NCBI GenBank assembly: GCA_023460975.1
Contig: JAEWOG010000030.1
Span: forward strand, 1 to 22,329
DNA: 22,329 bases
Origin: Actinomycetes bacterium
Lineage (GTDB): Bacteria; Actinomycetota; Actinomycetes; Propionibacteriales; Nocardioidaceae
Direction of reading: 5' to 3'
Position numbers and translations under genes: made by a program. Numbering within the stretch: the first letter of the stretch is position 1; each line of letters begins with the position of its first letter. Below the pieces are notes generated by a model, which worked only from the letters and a program-made list of their open reading frames with translations, ran no database searches and had not been told where the DNA came from. This document shows, piece after piece, positions 7,481 through 15,216 of the stretch.

Positions 7481-8247
7481 TGAACGACGACTTCCGCTGC
7501 ACCGCCGCCAGCGTCGGCGACCACGAGCCCATCGGGGGCACCGCGCCGACCTCCGCGGAGTTCCTCTTCCTGGAGCACCCCGGCCCGTGGGGCCGCCTCG
7601 CCGTCGAGGACAGTCGCCTGCCCCAGGAGGTGAAGGCGTACCTCGCCAACCTCTCCGGCGTCGCCGTGCACCTGGTGCGTCGCCACGGCGGCGGGTCGGA
7701 CGGGGACGGGGTGCGCCTGTTCCGCGCCGTCGCCACGCCTGAGGGGTTCGACGTCACGACCGTCGTGCTGCCCGTCGTGGACGACGTGGTGCGGCTCGAC
7801 CTCGACACGTTGGAGCCGTACGACGCCCCGCTCTGGCTGGTGTGCACCAACGGGTCGCGGGATCGGTGCTGCGCCGAGATCGGACGCCCGGTGACGGCGG
7901 CCCTGGCTGAGCGATGGCCCGAGGCGACGTGGGAGACGACGCACCTGGGTGGGCACCGGTTCTCCGGCACGCTGCTGGCGCTCCCCTCCGGCATCACGCT
8001 CGCCCGCCTGGACGCGGCGACCGCGGTGGCCGCGTGCGAGGGCGTCCTGGCCGGCGAGGTCCCGGCGTCGTTGAGCCGGGGTCGGGCCGGCCGTGCGGGC
8101 ACAGCGCAGGTGCTCGAGTTGCACCTGGCCGCCGGAGGAGACGCCGACGTGGACGTCATCGCCGAACCGGGGCCGGTCCGGCGGCAGTCCTGCGGGGACC
8201 TCAAGGAGAAGCCCACCACGCGCTACCGCGTGGTGCCGCGCGGCTGA
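7480..8247 (+). CDS. Sucrase/ferredoxin-like (Apd1-type thioredoxin-like [2Fe-2S]) protein
   Basis: A 255-aa protein of the Suc_Fer-like family, a thioredoxin-like ferredoxin fold. CTNGSRDRCCAEIGRP holds C122 and C131 in C-x8-C spacing, and TTHLGGHRF holds H155 and H159 in H-x3-H spacing. This is the two-Cys/two-His ligand pattern I recall for yeast Apd1, so a [2Fe-2S] cluster is likely. A C-terminal RRQSCGDLKEKP is also conserved-looking. The ATG shares a base with the hutI stop (TGATG); a GTG immediately before it is an alternative start. A CACAAT box (7466-7471) inside the hutI end could give an extra leaderless transcript. Its role in or beside histidine catabolism is not known. Confidence 0.85.
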   Translation: MNDDFRCTAASVGDHEPIGGTAPTSAEFLFLEHPGPWGRLAVEDSRLPQEVKAYLANLSGVAVHLVRRHGGGSDGDGVRLFRAVATPEGFDVTTVVLPVVDDVVRLDLDTLEPYDAPLWLVCTNGSRDRCCAEIGRPVTAALAERWPEATWETTHLGGHRFSGTLLALPSGITLARLDAATAVAACEGVLAGEVPASLSRGRAGRAGTAQVLELHLAAGGDADVDVIAEPGPVRRQSCGDLKEKPTTRYRVVPRG

Positions 8248-8261
8248 GGCGGGGCACCACG
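8229..8261. terminator. Hairpin between convergent genes, candidate bidirectional terminator
   Basis: Arms CGTGGTGCC (8229-8237) and GGCACCACG (8253-8261) pair perfectly around a 15-nt loop. They span the stop of the Suc_Fer-like gene in the 18-bp gap before the convergent ESX-substrate-like gene. No U-run follows, which is common in high-GC actinobacteria. Confidence 0.5.
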
Positions 8262-8265
8262 GCGG

Positions 8266-9609
8266 TCAGCGCGTGGGCTGGTGCCCTGCGTACTGCCCGT
8301 GCTCGGGGCGACTCGGCCCGTCGCCCGCGAGTTCGGCTTGGGTCAGCATCTGTTCGGCGTTGCGGTTGACCGTGTCGGCCTCCGCCTGCTCGGCGTGTGC
8401 CGTGCGCTCCGCGGCGTTGCGCTCCTCGGAGCTGCGTTGCGCTGCCTCGTACGCCTCCTCGGCCCGCTCCCGCGCGGCCTGGATGGCCTCCTCGTCCCCG
8501 CTGGCCAGAGCCGCCTCGAGGTCGTCGTTGGCCTGGGCATTGCGCTCCAGCGCCGCCTGATATGCCCGGTTGGCGTCCTCGGAGCGCTGCCAGGCTTCGG
8601 CGGCCTGGGCGTTCTCGGCCTCGATGGCGCGGATCGCGCGGTCGGTGAGCTGCCATGACTGGGTCTCGCGGTCCCACCGCACGGCGGGCTTGTCCTCGTT
8701 GACGCCGTGCTCGTCCTCGCCAGCCACGCCGCCGAGGAGCAGGTCGAGGCTCATCTGCTCGCGGATCCTCTCCACGAGCTCTCGTTTCTCCTTCTCGGTG
8801 GGGCCTTCCGGACCTTCAGGGCCGTTCGGACCGCCAGGACCTTCAGGACCGCCAGGACCGCCAGGACCGTTGCCCGGCCCGTTCGGACCGCCCGGACCAC
8901 CAGGCCCGTTGCCCGGGCCGCCCGGTCCATTGCCAGACCCGTTGCCGCCGCCCGTGTTCTTCCCGGGCTCCGGCTCGCGGCCCTCCTCGCGGTACTTGCG
9001 TCGGTAGCGGTCCTTGTTCGGGTCGTAGGTGCGCTCGTCGTTGTCCTTGGCGTACCGGACCACGGCGTCGCGCAAATCTGCCCGGGCCACCTCGAGCGCC
9101 GTACGGGCGTCCTTGCGCATCCGGTAGCACTTCCAGAAGGCCTCCACGAGGGTGTCGTGGTCGGAGGTGTAGGCGTCGACGAGCTCCTGGGTCACGCCTT
9201 CGCCGGTGGGAGGGTCGTACGCGGGGAAGAGGATGTGCTCCGCCCCACGGTCGAGCTGCAGCCCCGCTGACTTGCCGTAGTCACGCACGTCCCACAGCGC
9301 GCGGCGGAAGCTGCGTACGTCCTTGGCGAACTCGCCCACAGCATCACCGTAGGAGCGCAGGTCGCTGACCACGTCGTTGACCTGGATCTCGCGCTCGGCC
9401 AGTTGCGCCTCCAGGGCGTACTGGGAGCCACCGCGCAGCGAGTAGGCGGCCGTGGAACTGGCCTGGGAGATCGTCAGCTCGAACGAACTGGCCTGCTCGG
9501 CGGCGCGGTGGATCTTCGCGCCGTAGCGATCGAGTCGCTCGGGGTCGCCGTAGGCGTAGCGATAACTGATGTGCGAGATGGAACCCCCGCCTCCGCCATC
9601 GGTCTGCAC
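8266..9609 (-). CDS. Putative type VII secretion (ESX) substrate with Gly-Pro-rich linker and coiled-coil tail
   Basis: 447 aa, no classical signal peptide or TM segment. Residues 15-210 are mostly helical, starting with RYAYGDPERLDRYGAKI, which resembles the signal/WXG-like domain of long actinobacterial ESX substrates. Residues 219-270 are a low-complexity linker of GPG, GPN and GPE triplets, collagen-like but interrupted. Residues 271-325 may form a small domain (VRWDRETQSWQLTDR), and 328-425 are Ala/Glu-rich and strongly helical, probably a coiled coil. No known toxin or enzyme domain is visible. The start is GTG at 9609, 3 nt after the stop of the EspC-like gene, so the two are co-transcribed. 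The ESX assignment is inference from architecture; a structural cell-surface protein is an alternative. Confidence 0.65.
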   Translation of the reverse strand: MQTDGGGGGSISHISYRYAYGDPERLDRYGAKIHRAAEQASSFELTISQASSTAAYSLRGGSQYALEAQLAEREIQVNDVVSDLRSYGDAVGEFAKDVRSFRRALWDVRDYGKSAGLQLDRGAEHILFPAYDPPTGEGVTQELVDAYTSDHDTLVEAFWKCYRMRKDARTALEVARADLRDAVVRYAKDNDERTYDPNKDRYRRKYREEGREPEPGKNTGGGNGSGNGPGGPGNGPGGPGGPNGPGNGPGGPGGPEGPGGPNGPEGPEGPTEKEKRELVERIREQMSLDLLLGGVAGEDEHGVNEDKPAVRWDRETQSWQLTDRAIRAIEAENAQAAEAWQRSEDANRAYQAALERNAQANDDLEAALASGDEEAIQAARERAEEAYEAAQRSSEERNAAERTAHAEQAEADTVNRNAEQMLTQAELAGDGPSRPEHGQYAGHQPTR

Positions 9610-9612
9610 GGC

Positions 9613-9987
9613 TCAGTCCCCCGGCGTGGGGCTGGGCTGCGGCGTGGGCTGCGGCAACTGGTACGACGGCTGTGGAGTCTTCGGCACCGTCAACTGCTCC
9701 TGGATCGTCGGCATGAACTTCAGCCGCACCGCCTCCGAGACCGCGTAGTCGGTGTTGGTGAAGTCGTTGGCCGTGGAGTCGCACTCCTCGGCCAGCCACT
9801 TCGCCCAGTTGAAATGGTCCTGCAGGCGCTCGCGGAACGCCTCCCGACCGCGCTCGAGCGCTCGAGCGCCCGGCATGTCTTGGGGCACAGCGATGTCGAT
9901 GTGCCGGTGCAGTGTCCGGGAGGCCGTGTCCAGCGAGTCCCCGATGCCGGACAGTGCGCCCGGCTGAATCTCAATCATCCCCGTCAT
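9613..9987 (-). CDS. EspC/WXG100-like small protein, probable partner of the downstream ESX-like substrate
   Basis: 124 aa. Residues 5-95 look like a two-helix bundle (LSGIGDSLDTASRTLHRHI, then EAFRERLQDHFNWAKWLAEECD). YAVSE at 81-85 fits the ESX secretion signal Y-x3-[DE] just after a helix containing W61 and W64. The tail from 102 is Pro/Gln/Thr-rich (PKTPQPSYQLPQPTPQPSP), as in some surface or secreted proteins. The ATG at 9987 has AGGGGA about 12 nt upstream; an in-frame ATG three codons later (9978), just after ACGGGG, is an equally good start. It lies 42 bp after the sulfotransferase gene on the same strand. No ESX core genes (eccC and others) are in the window, so the secretion role is inferred. 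Confidence 0.65.
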   Translation of the reverse strand: MTGMIEIQPGALSGIGDSLDTASRTLHRHIDIAVPQDMPGARALERGREAFRERLQDHFNWAKWLAEECDSTANDFTNTDYAVSEAVRLKFMPTIQEQLTVPKTPQPSYQLPQPTPQPSPTPGD

Positions 9988-10022
9988 GGGGTTGCTGATT
10001 CCCCTGCGAGCTGAGAGGCCAA

Positions 10023-10038
10023 ACCCTCTTCACAGGGT
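10023..10038 (-). terminator. Weak hairpin at the sulfotransferase gene end
   Basis: On the minus strand ACCCT-GTGAAG-AGGGT followed by TT overlaps the stop codon. The stem is only 5 bp, so termination would be partial at best and readthrough into the EspC-like gene is possible. Confidence 0.25.
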
Positions 10039-11166
10039 CAACTGTGCGCGAACCGAGTCCTGGTCCAGACCGTAGTCGGCCAAGTCGTAGGAGTGCTTCG
10101 GTGCCCGTGGTCCCTGCCGCGACGCTTCGAGCTCAGCCGCCACCGCTGCCTGGGACTCGTCGTCCCACGGCAGGCCCAAGCCGGCGTGGATGGCTCGTAC
10201 GGTGCCCACCGGGTCGCCGGCCAGATCGGAGTAGTCCACGTCGATCACCTGATCGGTCGGCAGGTGGGGGCGGGCGGCAGCGAACGCGGCCTGCTCCCGG
10301 ACCAGCAGGTCGAGCTGGCTGCGCCCGATCTCGGCGCCGACGAACGTCGTGGACTGCCCCCGCGTGGACACCTCGGCCAGCGAGCACATCGACGCCACGC
10401 ACGTCGCGGGATCGCGGTGGGTCACGACGATGAGGGCGTCGGGGTAGACCTCGAGCAGGGCGTCGGCGGACATCAGGTGGCTGGGGTTCTTGAGCACCCA
10501 CCGCTTCTCGGGCTCGGAGAGGCCAATGAGCTGCAGCAGGCTCTTGTGACGCTCGTACGCGCCCACCCAGTCCTGCCCGCCCAGCCACTCCGAGTACGCC
10601 GGGACGAGTGCCTGGGTCTCGAAGGCGACCGACCGTCCCGACTGCTGCAGCAGACGCCAGCACTCCTCGTAGGAGTCGGCGTCGGAGTAGTGGATGCCCG
10701 CGAGCTCGGGGTTGATCTCGTGGAAGGCGGCGAAGCCCGCCTGCATCGCCGAGTAGATCGGGTTGTCGGCCCACGTCTCGCGCGGCGGGCGCGGTTGAGG
10801 CAGGCCGGTGATCCACTGCTCCAGGCCCTGGCTGCCGGGCACCGAGGTCAGCAGCCGCTGCAGCAGCGTGGTGCCCGAACGCGGCAGACCGGTCACGAAG
10901 ATCGGTCGCTCGATCGGCACCTGCGCGTACGCGGGGTTGCTGGCGAAGCCGTGTTCGGCCATCAGGCGTGCGACGAGCAGACCCTTGAGGTCGCTGCGCT
11001 TCCAGCCGTTGCCGAGCTCGGTCAGGCCCGAGCGGTGGGTCCAGTCCTCGACGAGGATCCGCAGACCCTCCTCGTGCTCGGAGCCGCCGAAGTCGGTCAG
11101 GCCGGTCGTACGGGTGGCTGCTTCGGCGATCTCGTCGAAGGTGCCCAGGCTGGGGCGCGGGTACAT
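10030..11166 (-). CDS. Sulfotransferase family protein (Rv3529c-like)
   Basis: 378 aa. The PAPS 5'-phosphosulfate loop is FVTGLPRSGTTLLQRLL (P-loop at 92-100), and the 3'-phosphate region is VLKNPSHL (224-231) followed by VVTHRDPATCVASMCSL (R251, S259). This matches the Sulfotransfer_3 group common in mycolata and steroid degraders. No signal peptide; cytoplasmic. A strong SD-like GGGAGG lies 6 nt before the ATG, and the gene starts 13 nt after the SDR stop, so it is the second gene of the operon controlled by the KstR-type box at 11971. The SDR/sulfotransferase pair and both lengths resemble the Rv3530c/Rv3529c pair of the mycobacterial cholesterol region (from memory). Whether it sulfates a sterol or has another role is unknown. 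Confidence 0.85.
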   Translation of the reverse strand: MYPRPSLGTFDEIAEAATRTTGLTDFGGSEHEEGLRILVEDWTHRSGLTELGNGWKRSDLKGLLVARLMAEHGFASNPAYAQVPIERPIFVTGLPRSGTTLLQRLLTSVPGSQGLEQWITGLPQPRPPRETWADNPIYSAMQAGFAAFHEINPELAGIHYSDADSYEECWRLLQQSGRSVAFETQALVPAYSEWLGGQDWVGAYERHKSLLQLIGLSEPEKRWVLKNPSHLMSADALLEVYPDALIVVTHRDPATCVASMCSLAEVSTRGQSTTFVGAEIGRSQLDLLVREQAAFAAARPHLPTDQVIDVDYSDLAGDPVGTVRAIHAGLGLPWDDESQAAVAAELEASRQGPRAPKHSYDLADYGLDQDSVRAQLTL

Positions 11167-11179
11167 GGGGGCCTCCCGC

Positions 11180-11959
11180 TCAGCTGTGGAACTCGCCGCA
11201 GTCGACGTTGAGCGTCTGCCCGGTCACTGCGCTGGCGAGGTCGGAGAGGAGGAAGAGTCCGGCGCGGACCACCTCGGCGGGATCGGCGAGGCGCTTGAGG
11301 TCCGTGGGGGCGGCCTTCTCCTCGTAGACGTCCTGGTGGGTGCGGCCCGATTCGCTGGCGAGCCAGTCGAAGTAGGCCTTGTTGACCTCTTCGTAGATGT
11401 AGGAGGGCGCGATCGAGTTGACGCGGATGCCGCGAGGGCCGAGTTCGGTGGCCAGCGACGAGGACAGGTGCGCCAAGGCGCCCTTGCTGAGCTTGTAGCC
11501 GGCGTACTCGATCTCCGAGTGGTAGAGCACGCACGAGTTGACGTTGAGGATCGACCCCTTCGACTCGGCGAGCGCGTCGGCGAAGAGAGCCGACAGACGC
11601 AGGGGTGCGAACACGTTGGTCTCGTTGGCGGCGCGCAGAGCCTCCACCGGGATCTGGGTGAGCGGGTCCATGGGCGGGATGCCGAACGCGTTGTTGATCA
11701 GGCCGTCGACGCGCCCGAACTCGGCGAGGGTGGCCTCGACGATCCCCGCGCGCTGAGCCTCGTCGTTGATGTCCGCGGGGACCACGAGGGCCCGTCGGCC
11801 ATTGGCCTCGACGACCTCGGCCGCGCGGCGCAGACGCTTCTCCGTACGGCTCACCAGCACCAGGTCGGCGCCCAGCTTGGATGCCTCCTCGCCGAACGCC
11901 CTGCCGAGGCCGGGGCCGACCCCGGAGAGCACGATCACCTTGTCCGTCAGCAATGTCAT
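11180..11959 (-). CDS. Short-chain dehydrogenase/reductase (Rv3530c-like)
   Basis: NAD(P)-dependent Rossmann-fold oxidoreductase, 259 aa, normal SDR length. Motifs: SGVGPGLGRAF (cofactor loop, 12-22, a variant of TGxxxGxG), NNAFG (89-93, a variant of NNAG), and the catalytic S142, Y155 and K159 in YKLSK. R38 after the second strand (VSRTEKR) suggests NADPH use. The ATG at 11959 begins the Rossmann strand and has a TATTGT -10 box 7 nt upstream; the longer open frame to 12064 runs into an intergenic repeat and is rejected. It is the first gene of the operon with the sulfotransferase. The KstR-type operator overlaps its promoter, which suggests a sterol- or side-chain-related hydroxy/keto substrate (inference). 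Confidence 0.9.
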   Translation of the reverse strand: MTLLTDKVIVLSGVGPGLGRAFGEEASKLGADLVLVSRTEKRLRRAAEVVEANGRRALVVPADINDEAQRAGIVEATLAEFGRVDGLINNAFGIPPMDPLTQIPVEALRAANETNVFAPLRLSALFADALAESKGSILNVNSCVLYHSEIEYAGYKLSKGALAHLSSSLATELGPRGIRVNSIAPSYIYEEVNKAYFDWLASESGRTHQDVYEEKAAPTDLKRLADPAEVVRAGLFLLSDLASAVTGQTLNVDCGEFHS

Positions 11960-11966
11960 GGCCGTC

Positions 11967-11984
11967 ACAATAGAACGTGTTCTA
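11967..11984 (-). promoter_or_regulatory. KstR-type operator overlapping a leaderless promoter (SDR/sulfotransferase)
   Basis: TAGAACGTGTTCTA (11971-11984 on +) fits the KstR consensus TnnAACnnGTTnnA with perfect arms TAGAAC/GTTCTA. On the minus strand its end runs into TATTGT (-10, 11967-11972), which is 7 nt from the ATG at 11959. A bound TetR-type repressor would cover the -10. The same geometry recurs at 19022-19039. Confidence 0.8.
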
Positions 11985-12008
11985 GTCGGTGTCACGCGTC
12001 CTCTCGGC

Positions 12009-12092
12009 GGGGAATCCCCGCTCAGGCGGGTACTTCCCCACCTAGTGGCCTTTGCAAAGGCCACCAGGTGAGGGATTCCCCGCCCAAGCGGG
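12009..12092. repeat. Folded intergenic repeat element, copy 1
   Basis: The core GTGGCCTTTGCAAAGGCCAC (12045-12064) is a perfect 20-bp palindrome, extended by CACCT (12039-12043) pairing with AGGTG (12066-12070). Small hairpins flank it: CCCGC-TCAG-GCGGG (12017-12030) and CCCGC-CCAA-GCGGG (12079-12092). GGGGAATCCC (12009-12018) is repeated inverted at 12072-12081. It lies 3 bp past the MMPL stop, so it may end MMPL transcription. A diverged second copy is at 20103-20176. Confidence 0.85.
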
Positions 12093-12095
12093 TGT

Positions 12096-14321
12096 TCATG
12101 CGACGGGTGGGGCCCCTGGGATCGGGCGATCGGCGGAGCCGTACGGGCTGGGCCACAGGGCGTGGCGTCCCAGCAGCGCGATGATGGCCGGGACCAGCAG
12201 CGGGCGTACGACGAAGGTGTCGAGCAGGATGCCGATCGCCATCGCGAGTCCGAACTGGTAGAGCTCGCGGATCGGCTGAGTCATCAGCACGGCGAAGGTT
12301 CCCGCCAGGATGATGCCCGCCGACGAGATCACGCCGCCGGTGCGCACGATCGAGGTCCGCAGCGCCGTGAGCGAGGTCGCGCGCGCCAGCTCCTGCCGGT
12401 AGCGGGTCATCATGAAGATCGTGTAGTCCACGCCCAGGGCCACCAGGAAGACGAGGACGTAGACCGCGACCCGGTTGCCGATGCCCGAGTCCCCGCCGAG
12501 TGTGATCGTCCAGAACGCCGTCACGCCCATGGTGGCGGCGTACGACAGCACCAGCGTCAGACCCAGGTACAGCGGCGCGAGCACCGATCGCAGCACCACA
12601 CCCAGGATCAGCCCCACCGCCAGCAGCATCAGCAGGCCCACGACGACCAGGTCGCGATCCAGCGCGGCACGCGTGTCGGCCGCGACCGACGTCTCGCCCC
12701 CGATGAGCACCTCGGCGTCGACCACGCCGGCGTCCTGGGCGGCAGAGGTGGCCGTACGGGTCAGGTCGGGCAGCAGATCCATCGCCTCGGCGCCGTACGG
12801 GTTCGCGTCGAGCACGACGTCGACCGACAGGGTGCGGCCGTCCTCGGAGGGACGTACGGCACCGGTGCTGGCGACGCCATCAGCCTCGGCGAGCGCCGCC
12901 GTGACGGCGCCGGTCTGCGCGTCGGTGATCGGGGCGTCGGAGTGGACGAGCACCTGGCTCGGGGCGATGCGTCCCGGCCCGAACTCGTCCGCGAGCAATT
13001 CCTGTCCTCGCTGCGACTCGGTGTCGATGCGGAAGCCGGAGACCATGTCGAAGGTCTGCTGCACCCCGATCAGGCCGGCGCTCATCACGAGGAGGGCGGC
13101 GGTGCCACCCAGCAGCACCCGGCGGGGGTAGGTGGTCACGACGTGGGCGACCTTCGTCCACAGCTTCGACTCCACGACCTCGCCGGTGGCGCTCGTGGCC
13201 CGTCGCGGCCAGAAGGCGAACCGTCCCGTGATCACCAGGAGTGCGGGCGTGAGGGTGAAGGCGACGGCTGCCATCGAGGCCACCCCGACGGCGAGGTACG
13301 GGCCGAAGTCGTGCAGCGTCGGCGTCACCGCCGCGAGCAGAGCGAGGACCGCGGCCACGATCGAGGACACGCTGGCGAGCAGGGCGCCCGAGACCGAACG
13401 CATCGCCACCGCCATCGCCTCGCCCGGCTCGGGGTGCGCTGCCAGCGCCTCCTTGAAGCGGCTGAAGATGATGAGTGCGTAGTCGGTCCCGACTCCGAAC
13501 AACAGCACGGTCATGATCGACGCCGTCTGGCCGGAGATGCTGATGACGCCTGCGTCGGCCAGCAAGGCGCCCACGCCCTGGGCCACGCGCATGGCGATCC
13601 CGACGCCGAGCAGGGCTACGACCACGAGTACGGGCGAGCGGTAGATCGCGAACAGCAGCACCACGACCAGCCCGATGGTGCCGAACAGGAGGACCAGGTC
13701 GGAGCCGCTAAACACCTTCACGGCGTCGACCACGATGCCAGCCGGGCCGGTGACCGCGGCCGTGACGTCCTCGCCCGCGGCGTCTGCGGTGAGTGTGCGG
13801 AGCTCGGCCACGTCGTCGCGGAACACGTCGTCGCTGGGGCTGCCCTGCAGCGTGACGACGACCATCTGCGCGGTGCCGTCCTCGCTGATCAGCCCGCCCG
13901 CCGACGGCCCGGGGATCTGGCTGGCGTCCATGACGCCCGCGACCGAGGCGAGGTCGGCGTCCTCGACGGCCTCGACCACGGCGCCAGCAGCCGACGCGGC
14001 GTCAGCGGGCGTGCCCGCCTTGACGACGATGACCGCCGGCGGAGCGCCCTCGGAGCCGTACGCCTGCGCCGCCAGGTCCACGGCGCGCATCGAGACCGAG
14101 TCCGCCGGAGGGTTCCCGTTGTCGTTGCTCTCCACGTCGTCGAGCGAGGGCGCGAACGAGGTGAGGGCGCCCACGATGAGCAGCCACGCCACCACGACCA
14201 GCCACGCCGCGCCGCGCGTGATGCGGCGCGCCGGGGAGGCGGGTGAGGCTTCGCGTGCGGTGGGTTCGGGTGGCGTACTGGACGTGTCGACGGGGGCAGG
14301 GGATTTCTTCACGTACTCCAT
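12096..14321 (-). CDS. MMPL/RND family transporter
   Basis: Inner-membrane exporter of 741 aa, normal for actinobacterial MmpL-like proteins, with two repeats of one helix, an extracytoplasmic porter domain and five helices. TM1 is at about 36-56 after a Pro/Ser-rich cytoplasmic N-terminus. Proton-relay Asp-Tyr pairs are visible in both halves: GTDYALIIFSRF (D280, Y281) and GVDYTIFMMTRY (D632, Y633). The porter loops run at about 57-205 and 420-555. The ATG at 14321 is chosen as the latest start before the conserved part; an ATG at 14348 would add nine residues, and neither has a clear SD. It is monocistronic between repeats. The substrate is unknown: lipid, antibiotic or a steroid-related molecule are all possible. 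Confidence 0.9.
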   Translation of the reverse strand: MEYVKKSPAPVDTSSTPPEPTAREASPASPARRITRGAAWLVVVAWLLIVGALTSFAPSLDDVESNDNGNPPADSVSMRAVDLAAQAYGSEGAPPAVIVVKAGTPADAASAAGAVVEAVEDADLASVAGVMDASQIPGPSAGGLISEDGTAQMVVVTLQGSPSDDVFRDDVAELRTLTADAAGEDVTAAVTGPAGIVVDAVKVFSGSDLVLLFGTIGLVVVLLFAIYRSPVLVVVALLGVGIAMRVAQGVGALLADAGVISISGQTASIMTVLLFGVGTDYALIIFSRFKEALAAHPEPGEAMAVAMRSVSGALLASVSSIVAAVLALLAAVTPTLHDFGPYLAVGVASMAAVAFTLTPALLVITGRFAFWPRRATSATGEVVESKLWTKVAHVVTTYPRRVLLGGTAALLVMSAGLIGVQQTFDMVSGFRIDTESQRGQELLADEFGPGRIAPSQVLVHSDAPITDAQTGAVTAALAEADGVASTGAVRPSEDGRTLSVDVVLDANPYGAEAMDLLPDLTRTATSAAQDAGVVDAEVLIGGETSVAADTRAALDRDLVVVGLLMLLAVGLILGVVLRSVLAPLYLGLTLVLSYAATMGVTAFWTITLGGDSGIGNRVAVYVLVFLVALGVDYTIFMMTRYRQELARATSLTALRTSIVRTGGVISSAGIILAGTFAVLMTQPIRELYQFGLAMAIGILLDTFVVRPLLVPAIIALLGRHALWPSPYGSADRPIPGAPPVA

Positions 14322-14404
14322 TCGATCTCGCGCGCCGCGCGCGCACATCGAACGTTGGGCGAGGAACACCTCAACCTTTTGATGGAGGCTGTTTGAGCAA
14401 TGTC

Positions 14405-14428
14405 CCGCTGGTTGAGCTTGTCGAAACC
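14405..14428 (+). repeat. Single copy of the GGTTGAGCTTGTCGAAACC dispersed repeat
   Basis: CCGCTG followed by GGTTGAGCTTGTCGAAACC, matching two full copies in the cluster at 21901-22096 including the CCGCTG prefix. It lies in the 250-bp space 14322-14571 between MMPL and the response regulator gene, where I see no other gene or clear terminator. Confidence 0.85.
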
Positions 14429-14571
14429 GGGCGATCCCCGCCCGGCCCGAGCCGCGACTACCGCGCCCTCGTGCGTACTCCTGCATGGTTGTGACGGCGC
14501 TCCAGAGCGGATAACCCCGCTTTACATGGAAGGGGGAGCGCGCAGCCCACCAGCCCAGACCTCGTACGACC

Positions 14572-15216
14572 TCACGCGTCGGTCGCCAACAGCCCGAGTT
14601 CGCGGGCCCGGGCCACGGCGGCCGTACGGGACTTGACCTCGAGTTTGGCGAACACCTGCACGAGGTGGGACTTCACCGTCGCCTCCGACAGGTAGAGCGC
14701 GCGGGCGACCTCACGGTTGGACTGCCCGGTCGCCACGGCTTCGAGCACCTCGAGTTCGCGCGGGGTGAGCGTGGCCACCGGCGGTGCGCTGATCCGCGTC
14801 AGCAGTTTGGAGGCGACCCGGGGTGACAGGGCCGTCTCGCCGCGTGCCGCCCGCGTGACCGCGAGCCACAGCTCGTCGGGCGGGGTGTCCTTGAGCAGGT
14901 AGCCGCTGGCCCCGGCCTCGACCGCGCGCAGGATCTCGGCGTCGGTGTCGTAGTTGGTCACCACCAGCACCGACACCGGCTCGGGCAGGGCGCGGATGGC
15001 GCGGGTCGCATCCACGCCCGTGCGCTCCTCGCCGGCGAAGCGCAGGTCCATCAGCACCAGATCCGGTTGCAGTGCGCCCGCGAGGGTGATCGCCTCTTCC
15101 ACACTCGCCGCCTCCCCGACGACCTCCACGTGCTCGCCGTGTTGCTCGAGGAGGGCGCGCAGACCGGCGCGCAGGATCGCGTGGTCGTCGGCGATGACCA
15201 GTCGGATGGGTGTCAT
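14572..15216 (-). CDS. LuxR/NarL-type response regulator
   Basis: 214 aa. The receiver domain (1-125) has the acidic pair D10/D11, the phosphoacceptor D57 in LVLMDLRF, a switch Thr in VVTNYD and Lys in YLLKDTPPDE. The HTH domain (about 145-210) has LTPRELEVLEAVATGQSNREVARALYLSEATVKSHLVQVFAKL, clearly split into the recognition-helix motif TVKSHL. Its ATG overlaps the kinase stop by 4 nt (ATGA), so it is the cognate partner of the upstream kinase. The three-gene cluster also includes the DUF1648-like membrane protein, which may be a signal input or target. Targets are unknown. Confidence 0.95.
   Translation of the reverse strand: MTPIRLVIADDHAILRAGLRALLEQHGEHVEVVGEAASVEEAITLAGALQPDLVLMDLRFAGEERTGVDATRAIRALPEPVSVLVVTNYDTDAEILRAVEAGASGYLLKDTPPDELWLAVTRAARGETALSPRVASKLLTRISAPPVATLTPRELEVLEAVATGQSNREVARALYLSEATVKSHLVQVFAKLEVKSRTAAVARARELGLLATDA

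Noticed and set aside
8266..9609. Polymorphic toxin with a C-terminal effector domain
   Set aside because: The C-terminal third is a low-complexity Ala/Glu helix with no visible toxin motif, and no immunity gene follows.
8266..9609. True collagen-like protein
   Set aside because: The Gly-Pro triplets are interrupted and cover only about 50 residues between helical regions; a flexible linker is more likely.
11960..12064. N-terminal extension of the SDR
   Set aside because: It would translate the KstR-type operator, the -10 box and half of the repeat element; the Rossmann fold starts at 11959.
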